DNA of 64,000 bases from Flavobacterium sp. Root901 (GTDB taxonomy: Bacteria > Bacteroidota > Bacteroidia > Flavobacteriales > Flavobacteriaceae). The position numbers and the translations under genes are program-made. The stretch lies in NCBI RefSeq assembly GCF_001429765.1, contig NZ_LMJB01000001.1:604346-668345 (forward strand). Direction: 5' to 3'. Below the pieces are notes generated by a model. It had not been told where the DNA came from and ran no database searches. It worked only from the letters and a program-made list of their open reading frames with translations. Below are positions 7,638 to 15,907 of the stretch, one piece after another. Positions within the stretch are counted from its first letter, which is position 1, and each line of letters starts with the position of its first letter.

Positions 7638-8099
7638 ATGACAATTGAAGAGGTTATTAAGAGTACAGTTAAGATGGATAATGCGAAAAAAGTTATTCTG
7701 AACATTATGTACACACAAAATGTGATTCAGGATCATTTCAACGAAATAATAAAACCGTATGATTTATCTGGAGAACAATACAATGTGCTGCGTATATTAA
7801 GAGGACAAAAAGGAAAACCTGCTAATATGTGTGTGATACAGGAACGTATGCTGGCAAAAACCAGCAACACCACCAGATTAGTTGACAAATTATTATTAAA
7901 AGATTTTGTTACAAGAAATGTATGCCCCGGAAACAGACGTAAAATTGAAGTTTTGATTACGCAGAAAGGATTAGACGTTCTAAAAGAATTAGACCCAAAG
8001 GTAGATGAGCACGAACGTTTGTTTGCCAATAATATAAGTCCGGAAGAATTAGAATTATTAAATGAATTATTAGAAAAATACCGAACCCAACAAAATTAA
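7638..8099 (+). CDS. MarR-family transcriptional regulator
   Basis: A 153-residue winged-helix regulator. The DNA-binding part includes LSGEQYNVLRILRGQ, MLAKTSNTTRLVDKLLLKDFVTRN and the wing CPGNRRKIEVLITQKG. MarR proteins bind palindromes as dimers and release DNA on contact with phenolics, oxidants or other ligands; the twin palindromes just upstream are the natural target. Cysteines near residues 56 and 96 might sense oxidants, which is my inference. The gene is first in an operon with a nitroreductase 4 bases downstream and a YceI protein after that. Confidence 0.9.
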   Translation: MTIEEVIKSTVKMDNAKKVILNIMYTQNVIQDHFNEIIKPYDLSGEQYNVLRILRGQKGKPANMCVIQERMLAKTSNTTRLVDKLLLKDFVTRNVCPGNRRKIEVLITQKGLDVLKELDPKVDEHERLFANNISPEELELLNELLEKYRTQQN

Positions 8100-8103
8100 T
8101 ATT

Positions 8104-8736
8104 ATGAGCACATTATTAGAGAATTTAAACTGGAGATATGCAACTAAAAAATACGATGCATCAAAAAAAATATCTTCAGCAGATTTAAATACTATAAAAG
8201 AGGCAGTTAGATTAGCAGCTTCATCATATGGATTACAGCCATACCGAGTTCTGGTTGTAGAAAATCCGGAAATCAGAGAGCAATTAAAAGCTGCTGCTTA
8301 TGGACAAACACAGCTTACAGATGCTTCTCAAATCTTTGTTTTTGCAAATGATTTAAATGCTGGCACAGAATCTGTAGCGGCATACATTAAGAATATCAGC
8401 GAAACAAGAAATATTCCTGTTGAAGCATTAAGCGGATTTGCAGATATGATGAATGGTGTGATTTCAAATTTATCACAAGAAGCTAAAAACATCTGGACAG
8501 CAAAACAAACTTATATCGCTTTAGGAACATTATTAGCTGCTGCTTCTGAATTAAAAATTGATGCTACTCCTATGGAAGGTTTCAATGCAGCAGAATTCAA
8601 TAAAATCTTAGGATTAGATAAACTAGGATTAAACGCTGCAGTGATTGCTGCTGTAGGTTACAGACATGATGAGGACGACGCTCAGCACTACAAAAAAGTT
8701 AGAAAATCTCACGAGGAATTATTTATCACTATATAA
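8104..8736 (+). CDS. NAD(P)H-dependent nitroreductase-family oxidoreductase
   Basis: A 210-residue FMN flavoprotein of the NfsB-like family. The start LLENLNWRYATKKYDASKK and the SYGLQPYRVLVVENPEIR segment are the FMN phosphate and ring contacts; the C-terminal VGYRHDEDDAQHYKKVRKS closes the site. Family members reduce nitroaromatics, quinones or enones. Being directly behind a MarR gene, it probably detoxifies the regulator's inducer. The ATG is 4 bases after the marR stop. Confidence 0.9.
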   Translation: MSTLLENLNWRYATKKYDASKKISSADLNTIKEAVRLAASSYGLQPYRVLVVENPEIREQLKAAAYGQTQLTDASQIFVFANDLNAGTESVAAYIKNISETRNIPVEALSGFADMMNGVISNLSQEAKNIWTAKQTYIALGTLLAAASELKIDATPMEGFNAAEFNKILGLDKLGLNAAVIAAVGYRHDEDDAQHYKKVRKSHEELFITI

Positions 8737-8769
8737 TAATTATTATTAATCAAATTCAATTTTAACAAC

Positions 8770-9336
8770 ATGAAAAATTTAAAAACAATTGCAATTGCAT
8801 TATTCGTAGCAGCTGCTGGTATTTCAGTAAACGCACAAACTAAAAAAATCGACGTAAAAGCTTCTACTATTAAATGGGTAGGTAAAAAAGTAACAGGAGA
8901 ACACTCTGGAACTGTAAACTTTAAAGAAGGTGCTGTAGTTTTCAAAGGAAAAAAATTAGTTGGAGGAAGCTTCACAGTTGACATGACTTCATTAACTTCT
9001 ACAGATTTAACCGGAGAATACCAAGGTAAATTAAACGGTCACTTAAAAGCTGACGATTTCTTTGGAACTGACAAATACCCAACTTCAAAATTAGTTTTCA
9101 AAACTATTGGTGCTAAATCTGCTGATGTTTACACAGTAACTGCTGATTTAACTATCAAAGGAATCACTAAACCAGTAACTTTTGACATTACTGTAAAAGG
9201 GAACACTGCTACAACTGCATTTAAAGTTGACAGAACTAAATATGATATTAAATATGGTTCTGGAAGTTTCTTCGAAGGTTTAGGAGACAAAACTATCAAT
9301 GACGAATTTGAATTAACTGTAGCTTTAAAATTCTAA
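8770..9336 (+). CDS. YceI-family lipid-binding periplasmic protein
   Basis: A 188-residue secreted protein. A signal peptide covers about residues 1-22 and should be cut after NAQ. The mature part is a YceI lipocalin-like barrel: IKWVGKKVTGEHSGTVNFKEG, later KADDFFGTDKYPTSKLVF and VTADLTIKGITKPVTF. YceI proteins bind polyprenyl-like lipids and are induced by base or oxidative stress. It is the third gene of the MarR operon and ends in a strong terminator. Confidence 0.92.
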   Translation: MKNLKTIAIALFVAAAGISVNAQTKKIDVKASTIKWVGKKVTGEHSGTVNFKEGAVVFKGKKLVGGSFTVDMTSLTSTDLTGEYQGKLNGHLKADDFFGTDKYPTSKLVFKTIGAKSADVYTVTADLTIKGITKPVTFDITVKGNTATTAFKVDRTKYDIKYGSGSFFEGLGDKTINDEFELTVALKF

Positions 9337-9366
9337 TTTCAGGCTTACTAATTCCTATATAACAAA

Positions 9367-9401
9367 AACCCCAATAGTTGATTCTATTGGGGTTTTTCTT
9401 T
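9367..9401 (+). terminator. Terminator of the MarR operon
   Basis: AAAACCCCAATAG pairs with CTATTGGGGTTTTT around a short loop, followed by CTTTTTT: a strong rho-independent terminator 30 bases after the YceI stop. Confidence 0.85.
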
Positions 9402-9550
9402 TTTATTTCTTTTTAATATTTCTTTTCACAAACATAACATTCTTAACCATAAAATAACGCTTTCATAATAACTATCCCTGTATTGATTAACATTCGGGGT
9501 CTAATTTTGAGGAAATAAAAAATCAAAAACTAGAAATTAAAATTATAGTT

Positions 9551-10828
9551 ATGAAAACAAAAATACGTGTTATAATTATTACACTTCTAAGCACTTTTTT
9601 TCTACAAGCTCAGCAGCAGGCAAAAGGAATTATCGGAACTAATAACTGGATGAACAACTGGACCAATTTTAATCCGTCTAAAATAGAATACAGCGAAGCG
9701 ACCAACATAATTGCAGGAACTATTGACAAAGACACGAGATTAGTAAAACGCAATACTTATCAGCTGGTTGGAATTGTTTATGTAACCAATAATGCAACTT
9801 TAACTATTGAACCCGGAACTATAATAAGAGGCGACGATAAAACCTGTGGGACTCTCGTTGTTACAAATGGCGCAAAAATTGTTGCCGAAGGTTTAGAAAC
9901 AGATCCAATTGTTTTTACTTCAAACAAAGAAATTGCAGACAGACGTCCGGGTGACTGGGGCGGAATTATCATTTTAGGAAAAGCTCCAATTAATTCTCTT
10001 GGAGGACTTCATACGCTTCCTTTTACCTTAGACCCAATATTAAATCATTACGGAGGTCAGGATGCCGAAGACAATTCGGGAATTTTAAAATACGTAAGAA
10101 TTGAATTTGCAGGAAGAAAACTGAGCGCTGAAAAAGAACTTAACGGACTTTCCTTAGCCGGAGTTGGAAGAAAAACTGTTTTAAATAATATTCAGATCAG
10201 TTTTTCAAACGACGATTCTTTTGAATGTTATGGCGGCGATTTGAATATGAGTAACCTGATTTCTTACAGAACTACTGATGATGATTTTGATTTTACGCAA
10301 GGCGCACAAATCAACATTAATAACAGTATTGCTGTCCGTCATCCTTTTTCATCAGATATCTCAGGTTCAAGATGTTTTGAAGTAGACTCATACGATAAAA
10401 TTCAAAACACGGATATGAGCAAGAAAATGACTAAAATCAATGCCAGCAATATTACTTTGGTTAATTTGGAAGAAAACAATCAGGGATTAGTAAGAGAATC
10501 TGTTTTTGTTAGAGAAAACACTTATTTCAACTTAAGCAATGCAATTGTTTCAGGGTTTTCACCTTTTGTTTTATTAGAATCAAACATTGGAAACGGAAAC
10601 GAAAATCTGGCTAAATTGAGTTTTAAAAACATAATTGTAAATAACTGCAACGGCGGAATTACCAGTGAATCATCAAGCTCAAATGAAACAATTCAAAATT
10701 ATTACAATCCAAATTCTGGTATAGAATATTCAAAATGGAAAAATAATGAATTGTTTACAACGCCTAACATTAAAGGAAATCCGGATTTTAGAGCTAATGT
10801 AAACAATACAATTGCAATTGGAAATTAA
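9551..10828 (+). CDS. Secreted beta-helix-like repeat protein of unknown function
   Basis: A 425-residue protein with a signal peptide at about 1-20 (ends FFLQAQ). The rest is rich in short beta-strand repeats: YQLVGIVYVTNNATLTIEPG, GTLVVTNGAKIVAEG, DWGGIIILGKAPIN, then asparagine-rich turns. This is the look of a right-handed parallel beta-helix of the kind found in many secreted Bacteroidota proteins. The DDSFECYGGD and TTDDDFDF loops are acidic and may bind metal. I see no T9SS sorting tail. It is a stand-alone gene; a 214-base gap before it holds only the terminator and AT-rich DNA. Confidence 0.6.
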   Translation: MKTKIRVIIITLLSTFFLQAQQQAKGIIGTNNWMNNWTNFNPSKIEYSEATNIIAGTIDKDTRLVKRNTYQLVGIVYVTNNATLTIEPGTIIRGDDKTCGTLVVTNGAKIVAEGLETDPIVFTSNKEIADRRPGDWGGIIILGKAPINSLGGLHTLPFTLDPILNHYGGQDAEDNSGILKYVRIEFAGRKLSAEKELNGLSLAGVGRKTVLNNIQISFSNDDSFECYGGDLNMSNLISYRTTDDDFDFTQGAQININNSIAVRHPFSSDISGSRCFEVDSYDKIQNTDMSKKMTKINASNITLVNLEENNQGLVRESVFVRENTYFNLSNAIVSGFSPFVLLESNIGNGNENLAKLSFKNIIVNNCNGGITSESSSSNETIQNYYNPNSGIEYSKWKNNELFTTPNIKGNPDFRANVNNTIAIGN

Positions 10829-10925
10829 GCTTTTAGAACCCGTTTAGATTCTAAAATTTAACAAATTTCAAAATTTAGAAAAGTTTTTTTTGAGATTTTA
10901 TGTATTCTAATTCAAATTACATTTA

Positions 10926-10933
10926 TATCTTTG
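10926..10933 (+). promoter_or_regulatory. -7 element of the trp operon promoter
   Basis: TATCTTTG matches TAnnTTTG. The transcript should start near 10939, about 12 bases before the leader peptide ATG. No convincing TTG is placed at -33. Confidence 0.5.
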
Positions 10934-10950
10934 TCGCAACAAAATAAGAT

Positions 10951-11007
10951 ATGAGAACAATAATGAACAATACTTGGTGGTGGAAGAATTTACGTCAAAC
11001 GTCGTGA
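10951..11007 (+). CDS. trp operon leader peptide with three consecutive Trp codons
   Basis: An 18-residue open frame, MRTIMNNTWWWKNLRQTS, ends in TGA at 11005-11007. Three TGG codons in a row (10975-10983) sit just before the attenuator, and trpE follows. This is the standard design in which ribosome stalling at Trp codons reports low charged tRNA-Trp. Tryptophan is normally rare, so three in 18 residues is strong evidence. The gene is too short for usual gene finders. Confidence 0.85.
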   Translation: MRTIMNNTWWWKNLRQTS

Positions 11008-11080
11008 ACGAAGCTTCCTATGGTATTTTCAAAACTATAAATATAAAAGGCTTGTCATCACGACAAGCCTTTTTTTTTGG
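11001..11080 (+). promoter_or_regulatory. Transcription attenuator of the trp operon (antiterminator and terminator)
   Basis: The terminator is a 12-base-pair hairpin: 11045-11056 pairs with 11062-11073, loop ATCAC, then a T-run to 11078. A competing structure uses GTCGTGA (11001-11007, the end of the leader frame) with TCACGAC (11058-11064), and AAGCTT (11011-11016) with AGGCTT (11048-11053); it takes away the 5' arm of the terminator. A ribosome stalled at the Trp codons leaves 11001-11016 free and favours readthrough. A ribosome that reaches the stop codon covers it and favours termination. A weak 5-base pairing of 10982-10986 with 11014-11018 may add control. Confidence 0.8.
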
Positions 11081-11129
11081 CCGGAACTTTAGAAGAAAAA
11101 AATATATTAAAAACTAAAAACAACATACT

Positions 11130-12530
11130 TTGAAACCTTTTATACTCAACACACATTACAAACAAATTCTGGCAGATACGATTACGCCGGTAAGTATATA
11201 TTTTAAAATAAGAGATAAATTTCCAAATAGTCTGTTATTAGAAAGTAGTGATTATCATGGAAATGACAATAGTTTCTCTTACATCTGCTGCAACCCAATT
11301 GCTACGATAAAAATTGAAAATGAAGTTATTTCAAAAACTTTCCCTGACGGAACTTCAGAACAAAATAAAATTGATAATCTGACTAACATTCCAGAAGTAA
11401 TTCAGGAATTTTCAAGTAAATTTCAATCAGAAAAGAACGATTTTAAATTTATCAATAACGGATTGTTCGGATATATTTCTTACGACGCCGTTCGTTATTT
11501 TGAGAAAGTTTCGATTGCAAAAAAAGACAATGCAACTTCAATTCCAGATGTTTTTTATGCGGTTTATCAAAACATCATCGCAATTAATCACTTTAAAAAT
11601 GAAGCTTACATTTTTTGCCACAGTGTTGACGGAAAAAATAATATTGCCGAAATTGAACAATTACTACAATCCAGAAATATCGCTTCGTATAAATTTTCAA
11701 AAGAAGGCGAAGGTTTCTCCAACTTAACCGACGAAGAATTTAAACATAATGTTGCCTTAGCAAAAAAACACTGTTTTCGCGGAGACGTTTTTCAATTAGT
11801 ACTTTCACGTCGTTTTACACAAGGTTTTAAAGGTGACGAATTTAATGTTTACAGAGCTTTAAGAAGCATAAATCCTTCTCCTTACCTATTCTTTTTTGAC
11901 TATGGAGATTTTAAAATATTTGGGTCTTCGCCCGAAGCACAAATTATTGTAAAAAACAGAAAGGCAGAAATCCACCCAATTGCCGGAACTTTTAAAAGAA
12001 CTGGAAATGACGAACGTGACGCGCTTTTGGCCAAAGAACTTTCTGAAGATAAAAAAGAAAACAGCGAACACGTAATGTTAGTAGATTTGGCCAGAAACGA
12101 TTTAAGCCGAAATGGTCACGATGTAAATGTGGAGAAATACAGAGAAGTTCAGTTTTTCTCTCACGTAATCCACCTGGTTTCAAAAGTAACCGGACATTTA
12201 CATGACAAAGCAACCACAATGCAGGTTGTTGCTGATACCTTTCCGGCCGGAACTTTGAGCGGCGCACCAAAACACAGGGCAATGCAATTAATAGAAGATT
12301 ATGAAAAAACAAATCGTAATTTCTACGGAGGCGCTATCGGTTTCATGGATTTTGAAGGAAATTTTAACCACGCCATTATGATTCGAACTTTCCTGAGTAA
12401 AAATCATCAACTGCATTATCAGGCCGGAGCGGGAATCGTAGCAAGTTCTGACGAAGAAAGTGAAATGCAGGAAGTTTACAATAAATTAAGAGCGTTAAAT
12501 ACAGCGCTGGAAATGGCAGAAAAAATTTAG
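11130..12530 (+). CDS. trpE: Anthranilate synthase component I
   Basis: A 466-residue enzyme that makes anthranilate from chorismate with ammonia supplied by TrpG. The LLESSDYHGNDNSFSY stretch resembles the TrpE tryptophan-feedback region. The C-terminal chorismate-binding domain shows HPIAGTFKRTGN, DLARNDLSRNG, TFPAGTLSGAPKHRAM and the end motif QAGAGIVASSDEESE. The start is TTG (11130); an in-frame stop lies 15 bases upstream and no ATG is available, so this unusual start seems real. It follows the attenuator by about 50 bases. Confidence 0.93.
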   Translation: MKPFILNTHYKQILADTITPVSIYFKIRDKFPNSLLLESSDYHGNDNSFSYICCNPIATIKIENEVISKTFPDGTSEQNKIDNLTNIPEVIQEFSSKFQSEKNDFKFINNGLFGYISYDAVRYFEKVSIAKKDNATSIPDVFYAVYQNIIAINHFKNEAYIFCHSVDGKNNIAEIEQLLQSRNIASYKFSKEGEGFSNLTDEEFKHNVALAKKHCFRGDVFQLVLSRRFTQGFKGDEFNVYRALRSINPSPYLFFFDYGDFKIFGSSPEAQIIVKNRKAEIHPIAGTFKRTGNDERDALLAKELSEDKKENSEHVMLVDLARNDLSRNGHDVNVEKYREVQFFSHVIHLVSKVTGHLHDKATTMQVVADTFPAGTLSGAPKHRAMQLIEDYEKTNRNFYGGAIGFMDFEGNFNHAIMIRTFLSKNHQLHYQAGAGIVASSDEESEMQEVYNKLRALNTALEMAEKI

Positions 12531-12585
12531 TAAACAGTCACAGTTTTCAGTCGCAGTGAAACGGAATGATCAATGATTGTCTTCA

Positions 12586-12668
12586 GAGGTTGAAACCTCG
12601 GGCAATATTTGAAAAGCATTTATAAGCGGAATGTTATGTAAACATAGCCAATGGTTTCAACCATTGGA
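12586..12668. repeat. Dispersed repeat with CCAATGGTTGAAACC ends (copy 2, inverted)
   Basis: It begins GAGGTTGAAACCTCG and ends CCAATGGTTTCAACCATTGG (12649-12668), the reverse complement of the unit at 3895-3964. It lies inside the trp operon between trpE and the lipoprotein gene. Confidence 0.7.
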
Positions 12669-12727
12669 AACAAAGATTGGTAAAAAACCAGAAACAATTA
12701 ACAAAGAAGAATAAAATTATAAAAACC

Positions 12728-13171
12728 ATGAAAAAAGCAATATCAATTTTAGTTTTAATCATTAGCATGACATCTTGTAATTCAGAGAAAAAACAAAATT
12801 CCCTTGAAGGAACCTGGCGTCTTATATCAGCTGAAACGACAGAAAAAGATTCGACGTTTTCAACCTTCAATCCAAAAACAAAAATGATTAAAATTATAAA
12901 TGAAACACACTTTGCTTTTTTTAATCATGACTTGAATAATGGCAAAGATTCAACAAATGCCGTGTTTTTTGGCGGAGGCGGAAAATATACTTTAAAGGAT
13001 AGTATTTACACTGAAAATCTCGAATATTTTAATAACCGCCAATGGGAAAATGGAAAATTTGAGTTTGTGTTAAAAATCAAAAACGACACGTTAACTCAAA
13101 AAGGAGTAGAAAAAGTAGAAAAATTAGGAATCAACCGAATCATTACTGAAAAGTACGTTCGAGAAAAATAA
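12728..13171 (+). CDS. Small lipoprotein with a lipocalin-like domain, inserted in the trp operon
   Basis: About 147 residues from the ATG at 12728. MKKAISILVLIISMTSC is a lipoprotein signal with the cysteine at about residue 17. The mature part contains SLEGTWRLISAET, then KMIKIINETHFAFF and alternating beta-strands. The L-x-G-T-W-x-L start is typical of lipocalin-like (DUF4488-like) proteins of Bacteroidota. It has no evident link to tryptophan synthesis. A repeat lies on each side, so it may have been inserted between trpE and trpG. An in-frame TTG at 12677 would destroy the signal peptide and is rejected. Confidence 0.7.
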   Translation: MKKAISILVLIISMTSCNSEKKQNSLEGTWRLISAETTEKDSTFSTFNPKTKMIKIINETHFAFFNHDLNNGKDSTNAVFFGGGGKYTLKDSIYTENLEYFNNRQWENGKFEFVLKIKNDTLTQKGVEKVEKLGINRIITEKYVREK

Positions 13172-13222
13172 AAATTTTGTATCAGTTTTAAGTCTCAGTC
13201 TCAGTATTCAGTCAAAATGAAA

Positions 13223-13259
13223 ACTTAGCATCTTAGAAACTTAGCATCTTAGAAACTTA
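13223..13259. repeat. Tandem 16-base repeat of the CTTAG family ahead of trpG
   Basis: ACTTAGCATCTTAGAA occurs twice head to tail (13223-13238, 13239-13254) with a partial third copy. It ends seven bases before the trpG ATG. Confidence 0.8.
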
Positions 13260-13265
13260 AAAAAA

Positions 13266-13832
13266 ATGAAAAAAATATTAGTTATAGACAATTACGATAG
13301 TTTCACTTATAATTTAGTGCACTATTTAGAAGATTTAAACTGCGAAGTAACCGTTTACAGAAACGACGAATTTGATATTGATGAAATCGCTTCTTTTGAT
13401 AAAATATTACTTTCACCAGGGCCTGGAATCCCTGATGAAGCTGGTTTATTAAAAGCAGTAATCGAAAAATACGGCCCAACGAAAAGTATTCTTGGTGTTT
13501 GTTTAGGACAGCAGGCAATTGGTGAAGTGTTTGGCGGAACACTTTCAAATCTTGACAAAGTGTACCACGGCGTTGCCACCAATGTAAAAACTGTAGTTTC
13601 AGACGAAATTCTATTTGAAGGTTTAGGTAATGAATTTGAAGTTGGAAGATATCATTCGTGGGTTGTTGACAGCAATTTACCCGAAGCTCTTGAAGCAACA
13701 TCAATTGATGAAAACGGACAAATTATGTCCCTGAGACACAAAAAATATGATGTTAGAGGCGTTCAGTTTCACCCTGAAAGCGTTTTGACTCCAAAAGGAA
13801 AAAGGATTTTAGAAAACTGGATAAAAAGCTAG
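13266..13832 (+). CDS. trpG: Anthranilate synthase component II (glutamine amidotransferase)
   Basis: A 188-residue class I glutamine amidotransferase. It starts ILVIDNYDSFTYNLVHYLE, has the oxyanion segment LLSPGPGIPDEAG, the catalytic cysteine in LGVCLGQQAIGEVFGG and the His-Glu pair in GVQFHPESVLTPKG. It frees ammonia from glutamine for TrpE; the same subunit may also serve PabB. The ATG is clear, and the gene is bracketed by repeats. Confidence 0.95.
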   Translation: MKKILVIDNYDSFTYNLVHYLEDLNCEVTVYRNDEFDIDEIASFDKILLSPGPGIPDEAGLLKAVIEKYGPTKSILGVCLGQQAIGEVFGGTLSNLDKVYHGVATNVKTVVSDEILFEGLGNEFEVGRYHSWVVDSNLPEALEATSIDENGQIMSLRHKKYDVRGVQFHPESVLTPKGKRILENWIKS

Positions 13833-13836
13833 TATT

Positions 13837-13901
13837 CAGTCTCAGTTTACAGTCTCAGTTTACAGTCTCAGCTTACAGTCTCAGCTTACAGCCTCAGTAA
13901 A
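13837..13901. repeat. Five tandem copies of a 13-base repeat between trpG and trpD
   Basis: The unit CAGTCTCAGTTTA begins at 13837, 13850, 13863, 13876 and 13889. Copies 3 and 4 read CAGTCTCAGCTTA, and copy 5 has diverged further. CTTAG-type repeats continue to about 13934. Such an array could vary in copy number by slippage. Confidence 0.85.
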
Positions 13902-13943
13902 ACTCAGAATCTCAGAACCTTAGCAACTTAGAATCACAAAAAA

Positions 13944-14936
13944 ATGAAAACTATATTAAATAAATTAATCAATCACGAAGTGCTTTCTAAAGAAGAAGCA
14001 AAAAACGTTTTGATTAATATTTCAGGCGGTCAGTACAATCCGAGTCAGATTTCGGCTTTTTTGACCGTATTTATGATGCGAAGCATTACAATTGAAGAAC
14101 TTTCGGGCTTTCGCGAAGCTTTATTAGAATTATGTATTCGGGTAGATTTATCAGCCTATAATACAATCGATTTATGCGGAACAGGCGGCGACGGAAAAGA
14201 CACTTTCAATATTTCGACTTTGGCTTCTTTTGTTTCGGCCGGAGCCGGAATTAAAGTCGCAAAACATGGAAATTACGGCGTTTCATCCATTTCCGGGTCA
14301 AGCAACGTAATGGAAAAAATGGGAATTAAATTCAGCAGCGATCCTTCGTTTTTAGAAAAATGTATTGATCAGGCGGGAATTTGTGTTTTGCATGCGCCTC
14401 TTTTTCACCCTGCCATGAAAAACGTTGGGCCAATTCGTAAAGAATTAGCGGTAAAAACCTTCTTTAATATGCTGGGTCCAATGGTAAATCCATCATTTCC
14501 GCAAAATCAATTAGTTGGAGTATTCAATCTTGAATTAGCCCGAATGTATGCTTATTTATATCAGAATACCAATATCAATTTCACCATTTTGCATTCGCTT
14601 GACGGATATGACGAAATCTCATTAACAGGTCCGACAAAAACGATAACATCAAATATGGAAGGAATGCTGAAACCAGAAGATTTTGGCGTTCGTCTTTTAT
14701 CTCAAACTGAAATTGAAGGAGGAAAAACGATCGAAGAATCGGCAGAAATATTCACCAATATTATTTCAGGAAAAGGAAATGAAGCGCAAAATAATGTAGT
14801 TTGTGCCAATGCAGCAATGGCAATCGCAACGGTTAATAAATGTTCTCCGCAAGAAGGATTTGAACTGGCAAAAGAAAGTTTATTCTCCGGAAAAGGATAT
14901 GAAGCTCTTAAGAAATTACAAGAACTAAGCAGGTAA
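13944..14936 (+). CDS. trpD: Anthranilate phosphoribosyltransferase
   Basis: A 330-residue enzyme that joins anthranilate to PRPP. The glycine-rich PRPP loop CGTGGDGKDTFNIST is followed by VAKHGNYGVSSISGSSNVME and the anthranilate contact HPAMKNVGPIRKELAVKTFFN. Near the end, NAAMAIATVNKCSPQEGFELA is typical. The ATG is preceded by A-rich DNA rather than a Shine-Dalgarno site, as usual in this phylum. It lies 55 bases before trpC. Confidence 0.95.
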   Translation: MKTILNKLINHEVLSKEEAKNVLINISGGQYNPSQISAFLTVFMMRSITIEELSGFREALLELCIRVDLSAYNTIDLCGTGGDGKDTFNISTLASFVSAGAGIKVAKHGNYGVSSISGSSNVMEKMGIKFSSDPSFLEKCIDQAGICVLHAPLFHPAMKNVGPIRKELAVKTFFNMLGPMVNPSFPQNQLVGVFNLELARMYAYLYQNTNINFTILHSLDGYDEISLTGPTKTITSNMEGMLKPEDFGVRLLSQTEIEGGKTIEESAEIFTNIISGKGNEAQNNVVCANAAMAIATVNKCSPQEGFELAKESLFSGKGYEALKKLQELSR

Positions 14937-14991
14937 AAAATTAGTTTCAAGTTGCCGGACATGAAACTTGAAACCTGAAACAAAACAAACA

Positions 14992-15771
14992 ATGAACATA
15001 CTCGATAAAATAATATTTGATAAACACCGTGAAGTCGAACTTAAAAAATCAATTATTCCGGTTTCACAATTGGAGAATTCTGTTTTTTTTGGCAGACAAA
15101 CCATTTCCTTAAGTCGGAAATTAAAAGAAAGTAATTCCGGAATTATCGCCGAACATAAACGCCGTTCTCCTTCAAAATCAATAATTAACAACAATTTTAC
15201 GGTTGAAGAAGTGGTAAAAGGCTACGAAAATGCCGGAGCATGCGGAATATCTGTTTTAACCGACAGTAAATATTTTGGCGGATCTCTTGACGATTTACTT
15301 CTGGCTAGAGCTTCAGTAAATATTCCGCTTCTGCGAAAAGAATTTATTGTAGATGAATACCAGATTTTAGAAGCAAAAGCACACGGAGCCGATTTGATTT
15401 TATTAATCGCAGCGGTTTTAACCCGTGAAGAAATCAAATCATTATCTGAATTTGCAAAAAAATTAGGCTTAGAAGTTTTACTGGAAGTTCATAATCAGGA
15501 AGAACTGGAAAAATCGATTATGCCGAGTTTAGATATGATTGGCGTAAACAACAGAAACCTGAAAACTTTTGAAGTCAGTTTAGATTTCAGCAAAGAACTG
15601 GCATCACAGATTCCTGATGATTTTGTAAAGGTTTCTGAAAGCGGTATTTCATCAGTTGAAGCTATTCAGGAACTCAAACCTTATGGTTATAAAGGTTTCT
15701 TAATTGGAGAAAACTTCATGAAAACTGATAATGCGGGCAAAGCAGCAACAGAATTTATTAGTAAATTATAA
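14992..15771 (+). CDS. trpC: Indole-3-glycerol phosphate synthase
   Basis: About 259 residues in a TIM barrel. Marks are the substrate loop IIAEHKRRSPSKSII, ISVLTDSKYFGGSLDDL, LLRKEFIVDEYQI, GVNNRNLKTF and VSESGISS. The enzyme closes the indole ring. I use the ATG at 14992; an in-frame TTG at 14968 adds eight residues (KPETKQT...) that do not belong to the family. TrpC and TrpF are separate proteins here, unlike the fused form of E. coli. Confidence 0.95.
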   Translation: MNILDKIIFDKHREVELKKSIIPVSQLENSVFFGRQTISLSRKLKESNSGIIAEHKRRSPSKSIINNNFTVEEVVKGYENAGACGISVLTDSKYFGGSLDDLLLARASVNIPLLRKEFIVDEYQILEAKAHGADLILLIAAVLTREEIKSLSEFAKKLGLEVLLEVHNQEELEKSIMPSLDMIGVNNRNLKTFEVSLDFSKELASQIPDDFVKVSESGISSVEAIQELKPYGYKGFLIGENFMKTDNAGKAATEFISKL

Positions 15772-15781
15772 ATTTAAGTTC

Positions 15782-15838
15782 GCCACGAATTTCACTAATT
15801 ACACTAATTTAATTCGTGCTATTAGTGAAATTCGTGGC
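15782..15838. repeat. Inverted repeat of the GCCACGAATT family between trpC and trpF
   Basis: GCCACGAATTTCACTAAT (15782-15799) pairs perfectly with 15821-15838. Related arms occur at 25727-25882 and 51415-51462. It is part of the operon transcript but has no T-run, so it is not an obvious terminator. Confidence 0.85.
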
Positions 15839-15907
15839 AAAAATTAAACACAAAGCTTTGCGAACTAAGCTTTATAAGCACAATAAAAAGCAAAAAAACA
15901 CAACGAA

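Noticed and set aside
10951..11130. Riboswitch or T-box in front of trpE
   Set aside because: The leader is too short for a T-box and lacks its T-box sequence; the Trp-rich peptide and paired stems explain it.
13190..13945. CRISPR-like array around trpG
   Set aside because: The repeats are 13-16 bases, directly adjacent, without unique spacers, and no cas genes occur.
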